This document shows positions 33,770 to 42,985 of a DNA stretch of 64,000 nucleotides, in pieces. Made by a program: the position numbers and the translations under genes. The notes beneath the pieces were generated by a model. The model did not search any database, was not told the origin of the DNA, and was given only the letters and a program-made list of their open reading frames with translations. The stretch lies in assembly GCA_016716765.1 (NCBI GenBank), contig JADJVA010000025.1:682001-746000 (forward strand). Reading direction: 5' to 3'. Positions within the stretch are counted from its first letter, which is position 1. Every line of letters begins with the position of its first letter. This DNA is from Bdellovibrionales bacterium (GTDB lineage: Bacteria > Bdellovibrionota > Bdellovibrionia > Bdellovibrionales > UBA1609).

Positions 33770-34303
33770 CTAGATGAGTCCCTCGACTTGCGCAATATAG
33801 GGGATATTGCGGAAGTACCCCTGGTAATCAAGGCCATATCCAACAACGAATTCGTCGGAAACCTCGAATCCAACATGATCAACCGGACAATCGACTTTCA
33901 GGCATCCTGGTTTGAGCAAGAGAGTGGCCGTGGTGAGGCTTCTTGGCTTTCGGGCACTGAGATTCTTTTGAAGATAAGACATAGTCAGTCCTGTATCTAC
34001 AATGTCCTCGATGAGCAGAACGTGTTTGCCCTCAATTGGGGTGTTTAGGTCGAGAGTCAGTTGGACTTCACCGGAAGACCTGGAAGCGTTAAGGTAACTA
34101 GATACGCCAAAAAACTCACACACCATATCAGTATCAATCTCTCTCACCAAATCGGCGTAAAACATAAAAGATCCCTTAAGAATGCAAATGGCGACGAGGG
34201 GCTCTCCCATGAATTTTTCGCTTAGGATTTTTCCCATTTCTTTGATTTTTTTTTGGAGCCTCTCTTCGGAGATGAGCTCAGTCAATTTGAGTTGTGACGA
34301 CAT
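33770..34303 (-). CDS. hpt: Hypoxanthine phosphoribosyltransferase
   Basis: 177 residues. Purine salvage enzyme transferring hypoxanthine/guanine to PRPP. Family signs: LVAICILKGSFMFYADLVRE, the PRPP motif HVLLIEDIVDTGLTMSYL, TATLLLKP and FVVGYGLDYQGYFRNIPYI. Normal length. AGGGAAC lies upstream of the ATG. It is downstream of the zinc-ribbon protein gene (86 bases between). Confidence 0.94.
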   Translation of the reverse strand: MSSQLKLTELISEERLQKKIKEMGKILSEKFMGEPLVAICILKGSFMFYADLVREIDTDMVCEFFGVSSYLNASRSSGEVQLTLDLNTPIEGKHVLLIEDIVDTGLTMSYLQKNLSARKPRSLTTATLLLKPGCLKVDCPVDHVGFEVSDEFVVGYGLDYQGYFRNIPYIAQVEGLI

Positions 34304-34389
34304 AGGGAACTCCCTTTTGTTTAAAGAGCCCAGATACTGCCATCATCTCCTTTGAATTTCAAGTTTCCACCGATTTCAGCCTTAAAATC

Positions 34390-35421
34390 TCATTTTGCCT
34401 GCAATAAGATGGCAAATTCTGATTCATTTGCTTGAAACTCTGGTGAAATCAAAATCACGAGGGGCGTCTCCCGAAAGCCTCCCAGATCCTTTTCATTGAA
34501 GGGACGATGAGGGATAAATCCAGTGAGGATCAGGATAGATCCGACACTGATTGGATACGAACCGGCGAGGTTGAGGTGCACTGTTTGTTCAGGGGAGGTT
34601 CCCTTAATAAACAGGCTTCCTTCTGTTTCTAGGACCATTTCGAGAGGTGATAAACTGGACACTTGAATTTCAAAGTTGAAGTTGAGAAGCTCGTTGGAGC
34701 CAGGTGGCGGCGTTTGGCCCAGGATCATTTGCAAACGTCCTTCTAAAAAGACGGCGTCCTTTTTGCCTGGCAAGAGGATACTTCTAGGATTTTTCTTCAA
34801 AACTTCTTCGATAGATTGACTTGTCGAATGTCTAACAGCTTGGATCTGCTGAGATTCCTGTATGATCTGAGATTCGGAAAATATTTGTGCAAGAAATTCG
34901 CGCGGAATTTCGGCAAATCGAAGGAACAGCTTAGCAGGTGGGGAGGTTTTTGGTTTTTCTATTTCTCCTCCGACAGCTTTCTCGTTTGGGAGGTCTGTGC
35001 TGTTGCCTGTGTCTTGCAAGTTTAGAAGGCTGGAACTTTCCTGGCCAACTTCTTCTCTTTGCGAGCTTGGAACTCTCTCCCAACCATTCCTATCTTCATC
35101 GAAATCCTGGTCAAAAGCCGGGTCGTCTGTATTGGTGGCGATAGTGGTTGCGGTTGTGGCGGGCTCGGGAAGAAAATGCTGCTGCTGCGCTCTGAGTAAA
35201 ACCTCGGAGAAGGAGGGGAGTCCCTTTTGCTGCCAATAGATATACCCGAAAGTACTGCAGATTGTGATACCCAGAACACCCACCTGAAATGCGGTGTTTA
35301 AGAGCACTCGCCGATACCACGGCTGAGGTTTAGTCAAGAAACTCTCGATATCTAAACCACAATAGGCACAGTAACGATCTCGTGGTTGAAGAAAACCACA
35401 TCGAGGGCATTCCTGCATCAT
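34390..35421 (-). CDS. Membrane protein with N-terminal zinc ribbon
   Basis: 343 residues from ATG 35421; an ATG at 35439 is possible, but the GGAGG site lies between the two. The first 30 residues hold a four-Cys zinc ribbon (CPRCGFLQPRDRYCAYCG), then a membrane helix (AFQVGVLGITICSTFGYIYW). A 110-residue Ser/Glu-rich spacer follows, and a C-terminal domain of about 180 residues that seems beta-rich (FNFEIQVSSLSPLEMVLETE). If Cys-in, the C-terminal part is periplasmic. Function unknown. Confidence 0.62.
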   Translation of the reverse strand: MMQECPRCGFLQPRDRYCAYCGLDIESFLTKPQPWYRRVLLNTAFQVGVLGITICSTFGYIYWQQKGLPSFSEVLLRAQQQHFLPEPATTATTIATNTDDPAFDQDFDEDRNGWERVPSSQREEVGQESSSLLNLQDTGNSTDLPNEKAVGGEIEKPKTSPPAKLFLRFAEIPREFLAQIFSESQIIQESQQIQAVRHSTSQSIEEVLKKNPRSILLPGKKDAVFLEGRLQMILGQTPPPGSNELLNFNFEIQVSSLSPLEMVLETEGSLFIKGTSPEQTVHLNLAGSYPISVGSILILTGFIPHRPFNEKDLGGFRETPLVILISPEFQANESEFAILLQAK

Positions 35422-35542
35422 TCGTCCATTAACCTCCATGTGATGATCAAGACCAATCTTTGGTCTGCAGGCCCTCTGTCCTCAGCCGCGCAGCTTGATG
35501 CTAACACGCCTGGACAGAGAGCCCAAATGGATTTGCCCCATC

Positions 35543-35570
35543 TTGACGCGTAACCGCTCTCTGCTAAAGT
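35543..35570 (+). promoter_or_regulatory. Sigma70-like promoter of the dcw cluster
   Basis: TTGACG (35543-35548), a 16-base spacer and TAAAGT (35565-35570) place a start near 35577, about 120 bases ahead of rsmH. The -10 element overlaps the first of the GTGG repeats, so a protein bound to them would block RNA polymerase. Confidence 0.5.
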
Positions 35571-35605
35571 GGATGAAGGTGGTAAGAAGTGGAACATGGG
35601 TGGTA
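35566..35605 (+). promoter_or_regulatory. Four phased GTGG repeats: probable MraZ-binding boxes
   Basis: GTGG occurs at 35569, 35579, 35589 and 35600, spaced 10, 10 and 11 bases, one helical turn. Each is preceded by purine-rich sequence (AAAGTGG, AAGGTGG, GAAGTGG, TGGGTGG). Known MraZ sites are direct GTGG-type repeats at 10-base spacing in the promoter before the dcw cluster, which is the place here. No mraZ gene lies in this position or elsewhere in the window. Confidence 0.65.
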
Positions 35606-35699
35606 TTGCCTGTTTCTGTTTTACCCTGAAGGCCCATGGATGGGCTTTCCTCTCAGTTGGCCAATATCAAGGCCAGCTTTGTCTGGAGATCTGTTCATT

Positions 35700-36650
35700 A
35701 TGGAACATGTACCCGTCTTACTCGAAGCTGTTCTTAAAATGGCGGGAGAGCTTGGCGCTTCCCCGCGGTTTATGCTTGATGGAACTTTTGGTCGTGGTGG
35801 GCATACTCAGGCTTGCCTGAAGTTGTTTCCGTTTCTGAAGGTCTTTGCAATTGATCAAGATGCGGACGCCATTGAGTTTGGTGAAAGCCACTTTGCTGCA
35901 GAAATCAAATCTGGGAGACTCGCTTTAATGCGTTCCAATTTTGCATCTCTATTGGATTGGAAGGCAGCTGCAGAAATATTCCATGGCGGCAGCGGTTTTG
36001 ATTTGATTTTGTTAGATCTCGGAGTGAGTTCGCCCCAGCTTGATCGTGGCGAGAGGGGTTTTAGTTTTTATCATGATGGTCCTCTTGATATGCGAATGGA
36101 CCAACGAAGCGAGCTAACAGCCGCTGATATTATTAATAACTGGGATGCCGATGACCTGAAAGAATTGTTTCGCTCCCTTGGTGAATTGCACCGACCAGGC
36201 AGAGTCGTTGAAGCAATTATAGCTGCTCGTCGTAACCGATTATTTCGAACAACAGGTGAACTTTCTGCTTTGATTGAAAAATGTGAGGGATGGAGGAAAA
36301 AGGGGTGCCATCCAGCGACGCAATATTTTCTTGCATTGCGATTGGCTGTGAATCGCGAAATTGAAGTGGTGAGAGAGGTCATTTTGCCTATGATTGAGTG
36401 TTTGGCTGACCAGGGTCGACTTCTTGTTATCACATTTCATTCGCTTGAAGATCGAATCGTTAAATATTCATTTAAAGAGCACTTAGATAAGGGCTTCCTG
36501 GTAAATAAAAAGGTCATACAGGCAGACCGTGTCGAAGCGAAGGATAATCCAAGGGCTCGCAGTGCAAAGCTTCGAGTTTTTCAGAGGGGCCAAAGAGAAA
36601 AAAAGGAGAAGGGGTTTAAAACATGGATCGGGGACAAGCGGGTGAATTGA
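35700..36650 (+). CDS. rsmH: 16S rRNA (cytosine(1402)-N4)-methyltransferase RsmH (MraW)
   Basis: 316 residues from ATG 35700, the conserved start MEHVPVLLEAVL; earlier in-frame starts would add an unrelated leader. SAM motif MLDGTFGRGGHTQACL, DLILLDLGVSSPQLDRGERGF, PLDMRMD, and LLVITFHSLEDRIVK are diagnostic. It methylates C1402 of 16S rRNA. First gene of the dcw cluster here; its end overlaps ftsL by 28 bases. Confidence 0.95.
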   Translation: MEHVPVLLEAVLKMAGELGASPRFMLDGTFGRGGHTQACLKLFPFLKVFAIDQDADAIEFGESHFAAEIKSGRLALMRSNFASLLDWKAAAEIFHGGSGFDLILLDLGVSSPQLDRGERGFSFYHDGPLDMRMDQRSELTAADIINNWDADDLKELFRSLGELHRPGRVVEAIIAARRNRLFRTTGELSALIEKCEGWRKKGCHPATQYFLALRLAVNREIEVVREVILPMIECLADQGRLLVITFHSLEDRIVKYSFKEHLDKGFLVNKKVIQADRVEAKDNPRARSAKLRVFQRGQREKKEKGFKTWIGDKRVN

Positions 36651-36922
36651 AGCCATTTTTGAGTATAGTTCTTATTATCTCCACCCTTTTTACGCTCGTT
36701 TTTTTAAAGATGGAAGTGCGTAGAATGGGATATTCGGTTTTTGCTGTGTCTCGGAATTACAAGGTTCTGCGAGATCGCCATCGTCTGCTCGTCATGCAAT
36801 ACGCTCAAATTACGCGACCAGATCGTGTCAAGAGAATCGCCATTTCAAAATACACTTTGAATGATGCAAAGGTTGGCCAAATTATTCAAATGATGGGTTC
36901 TCAGATTGCTTTGCCCCAATAA
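36623..36922 (+). CDS. ftsL: Cell-division protein FtsL-like
   Basis: 99 residues: short cytoplasmic tail, one membrane helix (FLSIVLIISTLFTLVFLKME) and a periplasmic coiled-coil helix (VSRNYKVLRDRHRLLVMQYA). The topology, size, and place between rsmH and ftsI are those of FtsL; primary sequence of this family is poorly conserved, so context carries most of the weight. FtsL joins FtsB and FtsQ in the divisome. Confidence 0.8.
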   Translation: MDRGQAGELKPFLSIVLIISTLFTLVFLKMEVRRMGYSVFAVSRNYKVLRDRHRLLVMQYAQITRPDRVKRIAISKYTLNDAKVGQIIQMMGSQIALPQ

Positions 36923-36937
36923 AACGGTGGAAGTAAA

Positions 36938-38914
36938 ATGAAGTCACGAATTGCTTTGATTTTTATGTTGTTTCTGATGCTGTGGGGCGGTTTGGTTTTG
37001 AGGGGGAGTTATCTGCAATTGGTTGCAGATCCAAGACTAAAGGAGCTCAAAAAGAGACAATTTGAAACTATGCTCACTCTGAGATCGAGACGGGGGGCCA
37101 TCTATGATCGTGAGGGCCGAGAGTTGGCTGTGACAGTTTCCTCTCACTCGCTCTTCGTGGATCCGAAAATAATTGAAAACCCAAGAGCCGTTGGTCGGCG
37201 ACTGGGTCGGTTCTTACAGGCAGACAGTCATCAAATAATCAAAAGACTATCGGCGAAGAACCGGCGTTTTTTATGGATCAAGCGCTATTTATCTAAAGAA
37301 CAGAGAGATGAAATCGCTAAATGGGAGATTCGTGGTTTGGGATTCATTGAAGAGCCCAAACGCATTTATCCAAATAACTCTTTGGCAGCAGCTACCTTGG
37401 GTTTTGTTGGAACTGATGGACAGGGATTGGAGGGATTGGAGAGTCACTATGAAAAACACCTTCATGGTCGACAAATACGGATTCATCTTCCTCGAGATGC
37501 GAGAGGAAGGCCCTTGATTGAGGGTGGAAACTTTTATTCACAGGTTCCCGATGGTTTTAGCTTAGAACTCACCCTTGATAATCAACTCCAGTTTATGTTG
37601 GAGCAAGAACTAGAATCTACAGTGGAGAAATATCAAGCAGACTCAGCTGTTGGTGTTATTCTCGATGCGAGAACTTCAGATATTTTGGCTCTTGGTCAGG
37701 TTCCGAGTTTTGATTTGAATTCGGCGAGGAGCTATCCTCAGTCGGTTCGGCGCAATCGGGCAATTGTTGACGCATTTGAGCCTGGTTCGACCGTGAAAAC
37801 ATTTGTTATGGCAGCTGCTTTGAAATATGGGGTGGCGCAACCAAATACGGCTATCGATTGCCAGGGTGGCCGCTTGGAGGTGAACAAACGCATTATTCGT
37901 GAAGCCGAAGCGGACCATGAGTTTGGAGTTTTATCAATGAATGAGGTTCTTGCCTATTCTTCGAACGTGGGAACTGCCAAATTGGCTTTTATGTTGGGTG
38001 AGGAACGATTGCGAGAAATACTGACGGACTTTGGATTCGGCCAACGGACTCAAGTGGATTTTATGGGAGAGACGACAGGAGTCTTGCGCAACGAGTCCTG
38101 GAATAAGCATTTATTGGCAAATATTTCTTTTGGTCAGGGAATGACTGCAAGTCCACTGCAGCTTGCAACGGCCTATGCTGCGATTGCAAATGGCGGAATT
38201 TGGCGTCAGCCTCGGCTTGTGAAACGGGTTTTTTCTGATGATTTAAAAGTGGAAGACAAGGAAGAGAGCAGACTGGAGCGTCGAGTTATTTCACAAGATC
38301 ATGCAGCAACTCTCACACTCATGTTAACGAACGCGACATCGGCGACCGGAACGGGGAGCCTGTCACGAATCAAAGGTTTTCCGGTCGCAGGAAAGACTGG
38401 TACTGCACAGAAGGTAGATTTTGATTTGGGAGGATACAAGGCTGGGGCCTATATCTCGAGCTTTGCAGGCTTTGTTCCAGCAAATGATCCACGGTTTGTC
38501 ATTTACATTGCAGTCGACAATCCCCGCGTAAAATATTATGGGTCTCAGGTTGCGGCGCCTGTTTTTTCGCGTCTTGGAGCCTTTGCTGTCAGGAGGTGGG
38601 GTTTGGCTCCCGTACTTCTGTCTGAAGGCGATATCATCAGGCGGAAACCTGAGATTGTTGGCTCAGAGGACCTCATGCGCCGAGCCTTGGAGTCAGTGCA
38701 TGAATCTAAGCGCATGGAAGCTGAAGGCAAAGTACCTGATTTGAGAGGCCTGACTTATCGAGAAGTCGTGAGAAGACTGAGAGGCACGGAAATCAAGTTT
38801 CGAATGCGCGGCTCTGGAGTTGTTGTATCATCAGTTCCGGCCCCAGGCAGTATTCTGAGCTCTGGTCAGTCAATCCAAATTTTGCTAAAACCAGCAGATA
38901 GCCTTGATTTGTAG
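36938..38914 (+). CDS. ftsI: Septal transpeptidase FtsI (PBP3) with C-terminal PASTA domain
   Basis: 658 residues. N-terminal membrane helix (IALIFMLFLMLWGGLVL), dimerisation domain starting at RRGAIYDREGRELAV, transpeptidase domain with active Ser284 in FEPGSTVKTF, YSSNVG (SxN) and VAGKTGTAQ (KTG). Residues from about 585 form one PASTA domain (VPDLRGLTYREVVRRL, SVPAPGSIL). PASTA tails are usual in Gram-positive PBP2x and in several delta-type bacteria, not in E. coli FtsI. It cross-links septal peptidoglycan. Confidence 0.94.
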   Translation: MKSRIALIFMLFLMLWGGLVLRGSYLQLVADPRLKELKKRQFETMLTLRSRRGAIYDREGRELAVTVSSHSLFVDPKIIENPRAVGRRLGRFLQADSHQIIKRLSAKNRRFLWIKRYLSKEQRDEIAKWEIRGLGFIEEPKRIYPNNSLAAATLGFVGTDGQGLEGLESHYEKHLHGRQIRIHLPRDARGRPLIEGGNFYSQVPDGFSLELTLDNQLQFMLEQELESTVEKYQADSAVGVILDARTSDILALGQVPSFDLNSARSYPQSVRRNRAIVDAFEPGSTVKTFVMAAALKYGVAQPNTAIDCQGGRLEVNKRIIREAEADHEFGVLSMNEVLAYSSNVGTAKLAFMLGEERLREILTDFGFGQRTQVDFMGETTGVLRNESWNKHLLANISFGQGMTASPLQLATAYAAIANGGIWRQPRLVKRVFSDDLKVEDKEESRLERRVISQDHAATLTLMLTNATSATGTGSLSRIKGFPVAGKTGTAQKVDFDLGGYKAGAYISSFAGFVPANDPRFVIYIAVDNPRVKYYGSQVAAPVFSRLGAFAVRRWGLAPVLLSEGDIIRRKPEIVGSEDLMRRALESVHESKRMEAEGKVPDLRGLTYREVVRRLRGTEIKFRMRGSGVVVSSVPAPGSILSSGQSIQILLKPADSLDL

Positions 38915-38955
38915 TCCAATCAAATTGGATCGGGATAATCACAAAGGGGGGGCAT

Positions 38956-40446
38956 TTGAAGTTAGCCCAGTTATTGTCCGTCTATTCTCAACTGAAATGG
39001 GGAGATGATCCTCTGGCTGAGGTCACTTCTGTTTGCCGAGACACTCGGTCCATGAAGGCAGGTTCCTTGTACGTTGCCATTCGGGGTCAGGCCTTGGATG
39101 GGCATGATTATATTTCTCAGGCCTGCGCAGGGGGGGCGATTGGATTGGTAGTTGAAAATGAAGCAAAGGTGCCCCTTGATTACCGCGGTGCTGTGGTTGT
39201 CGTGGAAGACTCTCGGAGAGCTCTCGATATTTTAGCAAGCCGATTCTTCGGAAATCCGGCCCAGAATCTTTTTTGCGTGGGAGTGACGGGAACAAACGGA
39301 AAAACGAGTACAACTCTTTTGACGGAAGCCATTCTGAATCGCTATGGGTGGACGACGGGGGTCATGGGTACGATCGATCACCATGTTGGCACTCACACCT
39401 GGGAAACTCAGATGACAACGCCTGACGCAATTGATTTGCAGAGGAGACTTTCAGAGTTTAACTCTCTTGGGGCCAGAGCCGCCATTTTTGAAGTTTCAAG
39501 TCATGCCCTTTCTCAATTTCGTGTTGATGCGATACCATTCGACTGTGTTGTTTTTACCAATTTAACCCGAGACCATCTCGACTATCATGAAACAATGGAG
39601 AACTATTTTATTGCAAAGCAACGGCTTTTTGATGAGATCCTTTCCCGCTCTACGAAATCCCCGGTTTTTGCGATCATCAATTCCAATGATCCTTACGGAA
39701 AGAAACTTCAGCTATCGAGTCGGTCGGTGAATTGGACTTATGGCCAAGGGGAAGCGGATTTTTCCTTTCAGGTAGAAAAGGCCGATTTTTCTGGAACGAG
39801 CTATCGATTGAAATACCTTGGTGGAGTGGTCAGGATAGAAATTCCACTGATAGGTATTCATAATGTCTACAATGCGACGGCGGCCTTTGCTGTTGGGATG
39901 GCTGCTGGCGCTGGAGCTGAAACCTGTCGTACAGCTTTGGCTGGATTTTGTGGCATTCGTGGTCGAATGGAAAGAGTGGGTGATCCAAACAGTGCAATTC
40001 ACGTGTTCGTTGATTATGCGCACACAGATGATGCCTTGAGGTTTGTTCTTGAGGGACTAAATGAAATTCGGCGCGAGGGTCAACTGCCGGTTCGAATCAT
40101 CACCGTATTTGGCTGTGGTGGCGATAGAGACAGAGGCAAGAGGCCTTTGATGATGCGAGTGGCTTTGAATGGCTCTGACCGTGTCTACGTGACTTCGGAT
40201 AATCCGCGAAGCGAAGATCCGGAGAGGATTATTTCTGAAATCATCTCTGAGACACCCAAACCCGTACTCAAGGACAAGGTCGTTGTTGAAGCGGATCGGA
40301 GGGAGGCAATCAAGATGGCCATCTTGTCTGCTCAGCCTGGAGATGTGGTGCTTATTGCTGGAAAGGGCCATGAGAATTATCAAATTTTAAATACGGGGCA
40401 GATCTTTTTTTCTGATACTTTGGTTGCTGGGGAGTTTTTAAAATGA
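38956..40446 (+). CDS. murE: UDP-MurNAc-tripeptide synthetase MurE (meso-DAP adding)
   Basis: 496 residues from a TTG start preceded by GGGGGGG; no ATG is available nearby. ATP-binding VGVTGTNGKTSTTLL, carbamylated-Lys region, FEVSSHALSQFRVD, TNLTRDHLDYHETMENYF, and the DAP-selecting motif SDNPRSEDP are present, so the third residue of the stem peptide should be meso-diaminopimelate. Overlaps murF by ATGA. Confidence 0.95.
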   Translation: MKLAQLLSVYSQLKWGDDPLAEVTSVCRDTRSMKAGSLYVAIRGQALDGHDYISQACAGGAIGLVVENEAKVPLDYRGAVVVVEDSRRALDILASRFFGNPAQNLFCVGVTGTNGKTSTTLLTEAILNRYGWTTGVMGTIDHHVGTHTWETQMTTPDAIDLQRRLSEFNSLGARAAIFEVSSHALSQFRVDAIPFDCVVFTNLTRDHLDYHETMENYFIAKQRLFDEILSRSTKSPVFAIINSNDPYGKKLQLSSRSVNWTYGQGEADFSFQVEKADFSGTSYRLKYLGGVVRIEIPLIGIHNVYNATAAFAVGMAAGAGAETCRTALAGFCGIRGRMERVGDPNSAIHVFVDYAHTDDALRFVLEGLNEIRREGQLPVRIITVFGCGGDRDRGKRPLMMRVALNGSDRVYVTSDNPRSEDPERIISEIISETPKPVLKDKVVVEADRREAIKMAILSAQPGDVVLIAGKGHENYQILNTGQIFFSDTLVAGEFLK

Positions 40447-41864
40447 AATGGGAAGTCAAAATTGATGAAATCTTGAAAGTAACCGGAGGCAAGCTCTTAT
40501 CTCAACATGAGACCATTTGGAACGGGGTCGGAACGGACACTCGCACAGATCTTTCTGGACAGCTCTTTATCCCGCTCCGCGGAGATCGTTTTGATGCCCA
40601 TGAATTTGTTCGTGTCGCGTTTGAGAGGGGGGCGAAGGGGGCTCTTTTTGACAGGTCATTTCCGGAGATGGAAAAACTGAAGTCACAGATGACCTTGATT
40701 GAAGTCTCCGACACTTTAGAAGCCTTGCAGAGTTTAGGTCAGTATTGGCGTCGAAAAAACAAGGCCAAGATCGTCGCGATCACGGGATCATCAGGAAAGA
40801 CGACAACAAAGGAATTTGCCGCAAGTATTTTAGAGAAAAAATATAAGACGCATTTTAGTCAGGGCAGCTACAACAACCATTGGGGAGTTCCGATCACTCT
40901 TTTGGGGATTCACCCAGACCACGAAGTTGCAGTCATCGAGATGGGCATGAATCACTCTGGTGAGATATCAGAGCTTTGTCGAATTGCAGAGCCAGATATC
41001 ACCCTGGTGACAAACGTTGGGAGTGCCCATATCGGCGAACTTGGATCGCAAGAGGCCGTTGCTGAAGCAAAATGGGAAATTTACAGAACTTGTCCAGATT
41101 CAATTCAAATTTATAATCTGGCCAATTCCTTCACGAGGAAAATGTATGAAGCGGCCGCGATGAGCCTTGAGAGAAGTTCGAACGGAAGAAAGAAAATCTT
41201 CACCTATTCTGATCAAGGAGATGTCCACCTGAAGGTTGTTGAAGTGGGCCTTGATTTCATTAGGGTCAATGGGCACATAGGAAAGCAAATGGGAGAGGTC
41301 TCTATTCCGATTTTTGGTCGTCACAATGTGGAGAATGCCATGGCAGCGGCGGCCTTGGCTCTTAGTCTGGAGATGGAGCCAGGTACTATTTGGCAGGCAC
41401 TGGCAGGTTTGAAGACCTCTTGGGGTCGGAATCACCTGGTGCGTTTGCGATCGGGCACCCGGGTGTTATTCGATGCTTACAATGCAAACCCTGAGAGCAT
41501 GGCGGCCCTGTTAAGTAATTTTTCTGAAGTGTCATGTGAGGGAGAGAAAATATTGGTGCTCGGAGAAATGCTCGAGCTAGGGGCCGATTCTTCGCGTTTT
41601 CATGAGGAGTTGGGACGGCGGGCTGGAAATGCAGGAGCCTCAACCATTTGGTTTATGGGACCCCACCAGGTTGATTTTGAGCGCGGTATCGGCCTCAGCA
41701 GCTTTACTAAAAACTTAATCCTATCAGATGGTTACAAAGTAGACCTTGCATCTAAACTAGGCTCTGTGTTAAACGAGTCAGATATTGTCGCCTTAAAAGG
41801 TTCAAGAGGCATGAGGCTGGAACAAGTTTTGCGGGTTTGGAATCCCGTCGACTTTGACGGGTAG
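40443..41864 (+). CDS. murF: UDP-MurNAc-tripeptide:D-Ala-D-Ala ligase MurF
   Basis: 473 residues. The Mur-ligase order is seen: N-terminal domain with GVGTDTRTDLSGQLFIPLRG, ATP loop VAITGSSGKTTTKEF, VIEMGMNHSGEISELCRIA, TNVGSAHIGELGS, GRHNVENAMAAAALAL and the C-terminal FDAYNANPESM. It adds the D-Ala-D-Ala dipeptide. ddl, which makes that dipeptide, is not in this window. Confidence 0.95.
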   Translation: MKWEVKIDEILKVTGGKLLSQHETIWNGVGTDTRTDLSGQLFIPLRGDRFDAHEFVRVAFERGAKGALFDRSFPEMEKLKSQMTLIEVSDTLEALQSLGQYWRRKNKAKIVAITGSSGKTTTKEFAASILEKKYKTHFSQGSYNNHWGVPITLLGIHPDHEVAVIEMGMNHSGEISELCRIAEPDITLVTNVGSAHIGELGSQEAVAEAKWEIYRTCPDSIQIYNLANSFTRKMYEAAAMSLERSSNGRKKIFTYSDQGDVHLKVVEVGLDFIRVNGHIGKQMGEVSIPIFGRHNVENAMAAAALALSLEMEPGTIWQALAGLKTSWGRNHLVRLRSGTRVLFDAYNANPESMAALLSNFSEVSCEGEKILVLGEMLELGADSSRFHEELGRRAGNAGASTIWFMGPHQVDFERGIGLSSFTKNLILSDGYKVDLASKLGSVLNESDIVALKGSRGMRLEQVLRVWNPVDFDG

Positions 41865-41890
41865 ACACAACCTTTAATTGCGGAAACTAA

Positions 41891-42967
41891 ATGTTATATC
41901 GTTTGCTTCATGAGGCGTCTGTATCGGTTTCGGCCTTCAACGTTTTTCGATACATTACCTTTCGGACCTTCATTTCTTTTTTTACGGCGTTTTTTCTTTG
42001 CTGGATATTGGGTCCATTTTTTATTCGTCACTTGCTGCGTCGGCAGTTGGGACAAAATATTCGTGAGGACGGCCCTCAATCCCATAAAAAAAAGGCGGGC
42101 ACTCCCACTATGGGGGGGGGACTCATTTTAATGGGATTATTGTCCTCATTTCTTTTGTGGGTGGACGTTTTTAATCCTATGGCTTGGGCGGTCATTTTCG
42201 TCACTTTTAGCTTTGGAGCTATTGGCTACCGTGATGATTTTTTAAAAGTTTCAAAAAAGAATTCAAAGGGTTTGTCGGGCCGGATCCGATTGTTGTTAGA
42301 GTTTGGAATTTCTATTTTGATGGTGGCTTTTTTGGTTTGGAACGGAAGTCTTTCCTCCGTGCTTTCAGTTCCATTTTTGAAGTTCATTAATATTGATTTA
42401 GGATGGGGATATGTCCTTTTTGCGAGTCTGGTGATTGTTGGGTGTGCGAATGCCGTCAATTTGACTGACGGTCTAGATGGTTTGGCCATATTTCCTGTTA
42501 TTGTTTGTGCCGGTACCTTTATGATTTTTGCCTATGTTTCAGGACATGCTGAGATCGCCCACTACTTAGCGATTCCTTACGTTCAAGGCGCCGGCGAGTT
42601 GACGATATTGGCAGCTGCCGTCGTGGCCGCGGGTCTTGCGTTTCTCTGGTTTAACACCTTTCCGGCTCAAGTTTTTATGGGGGATGTGGGGAGTCTGTCT
42701 CTGGGAGGGTTTTTGGGAATAATGGCAGTTTTGACGAAGAACGAATTGCTCCTGGTTCTTTTGGGTGGAGTTTTTGTTGTGGAAGCCCTATCAGTTATTA
42801 CCCAAGTGGCCTCGTTTAAATTAACTGGCAAACGAGTTTTCAGAATGGCTCCCATTCACCATCATTTTGAATTAAAGGGATTGGACGAAACAAAAATTAT
42901 CGTCCGATTTTGGATTATTTCTATTCTCTTAGCGGTGCTGAGTCTCAGCACCCTCAAGTTGCGATAA
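41891..42967 (+). CDS. mraY: Phospho-MurNAc-pentapeptide translocase MraY
   Basis: 358 residues with ten membrane helices. Makes lipid I on the inner face of the cytoplasmic membrane. Hallmarks: KKKAGTPTMGG, IGYRDDFLKV (Asp pair), NLTDGLDGLA, FMGDVGSLSLGG and the PIHHHFELKG loop. The usual start; normal length. Confidence 0.96.
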   Translation: MLYRLLHEASVSVSAFNVFRYITFRTFISFFTAFFLCWILGPFFIRHLLRRQLGQNIREDGPQSHKKKAGTPTMGGGLILMGLLSSFLLWVDVFNPMAWAVIFVTFSFGAIGYRDDFLKVSKKNSKGLSGRIRLLLEFGISILMVAFLVWNGSLSSVLSVPFLKFINIDLGWGYVLFASLVIVGCANAVNLTDGLDGLAIFPVIVCAGTFMIFAYVSGHAEIAHYLAIPYVQGAGELTILAAAVVAAGLAFLWFNTFPAQVFMGDVGSLSLGGFLGIMAVLTKNELLLVLLGGVFVVEALSVITQVASFKLTGKRVFRMAPIHHHFELKGLDETKIIVRFWIISILLAVLSLSTLKLR

Positions 42968-42985
42968 TAAGGAAGGATTAAATCA

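Noticed and set aside
35569..35820. Frame starting in the GTGG repeats as a possible mraZ remnant
   Set aside because: The translation has none of the MraZ features and overlaps rsmH; the repeats are better explained as binding sites.
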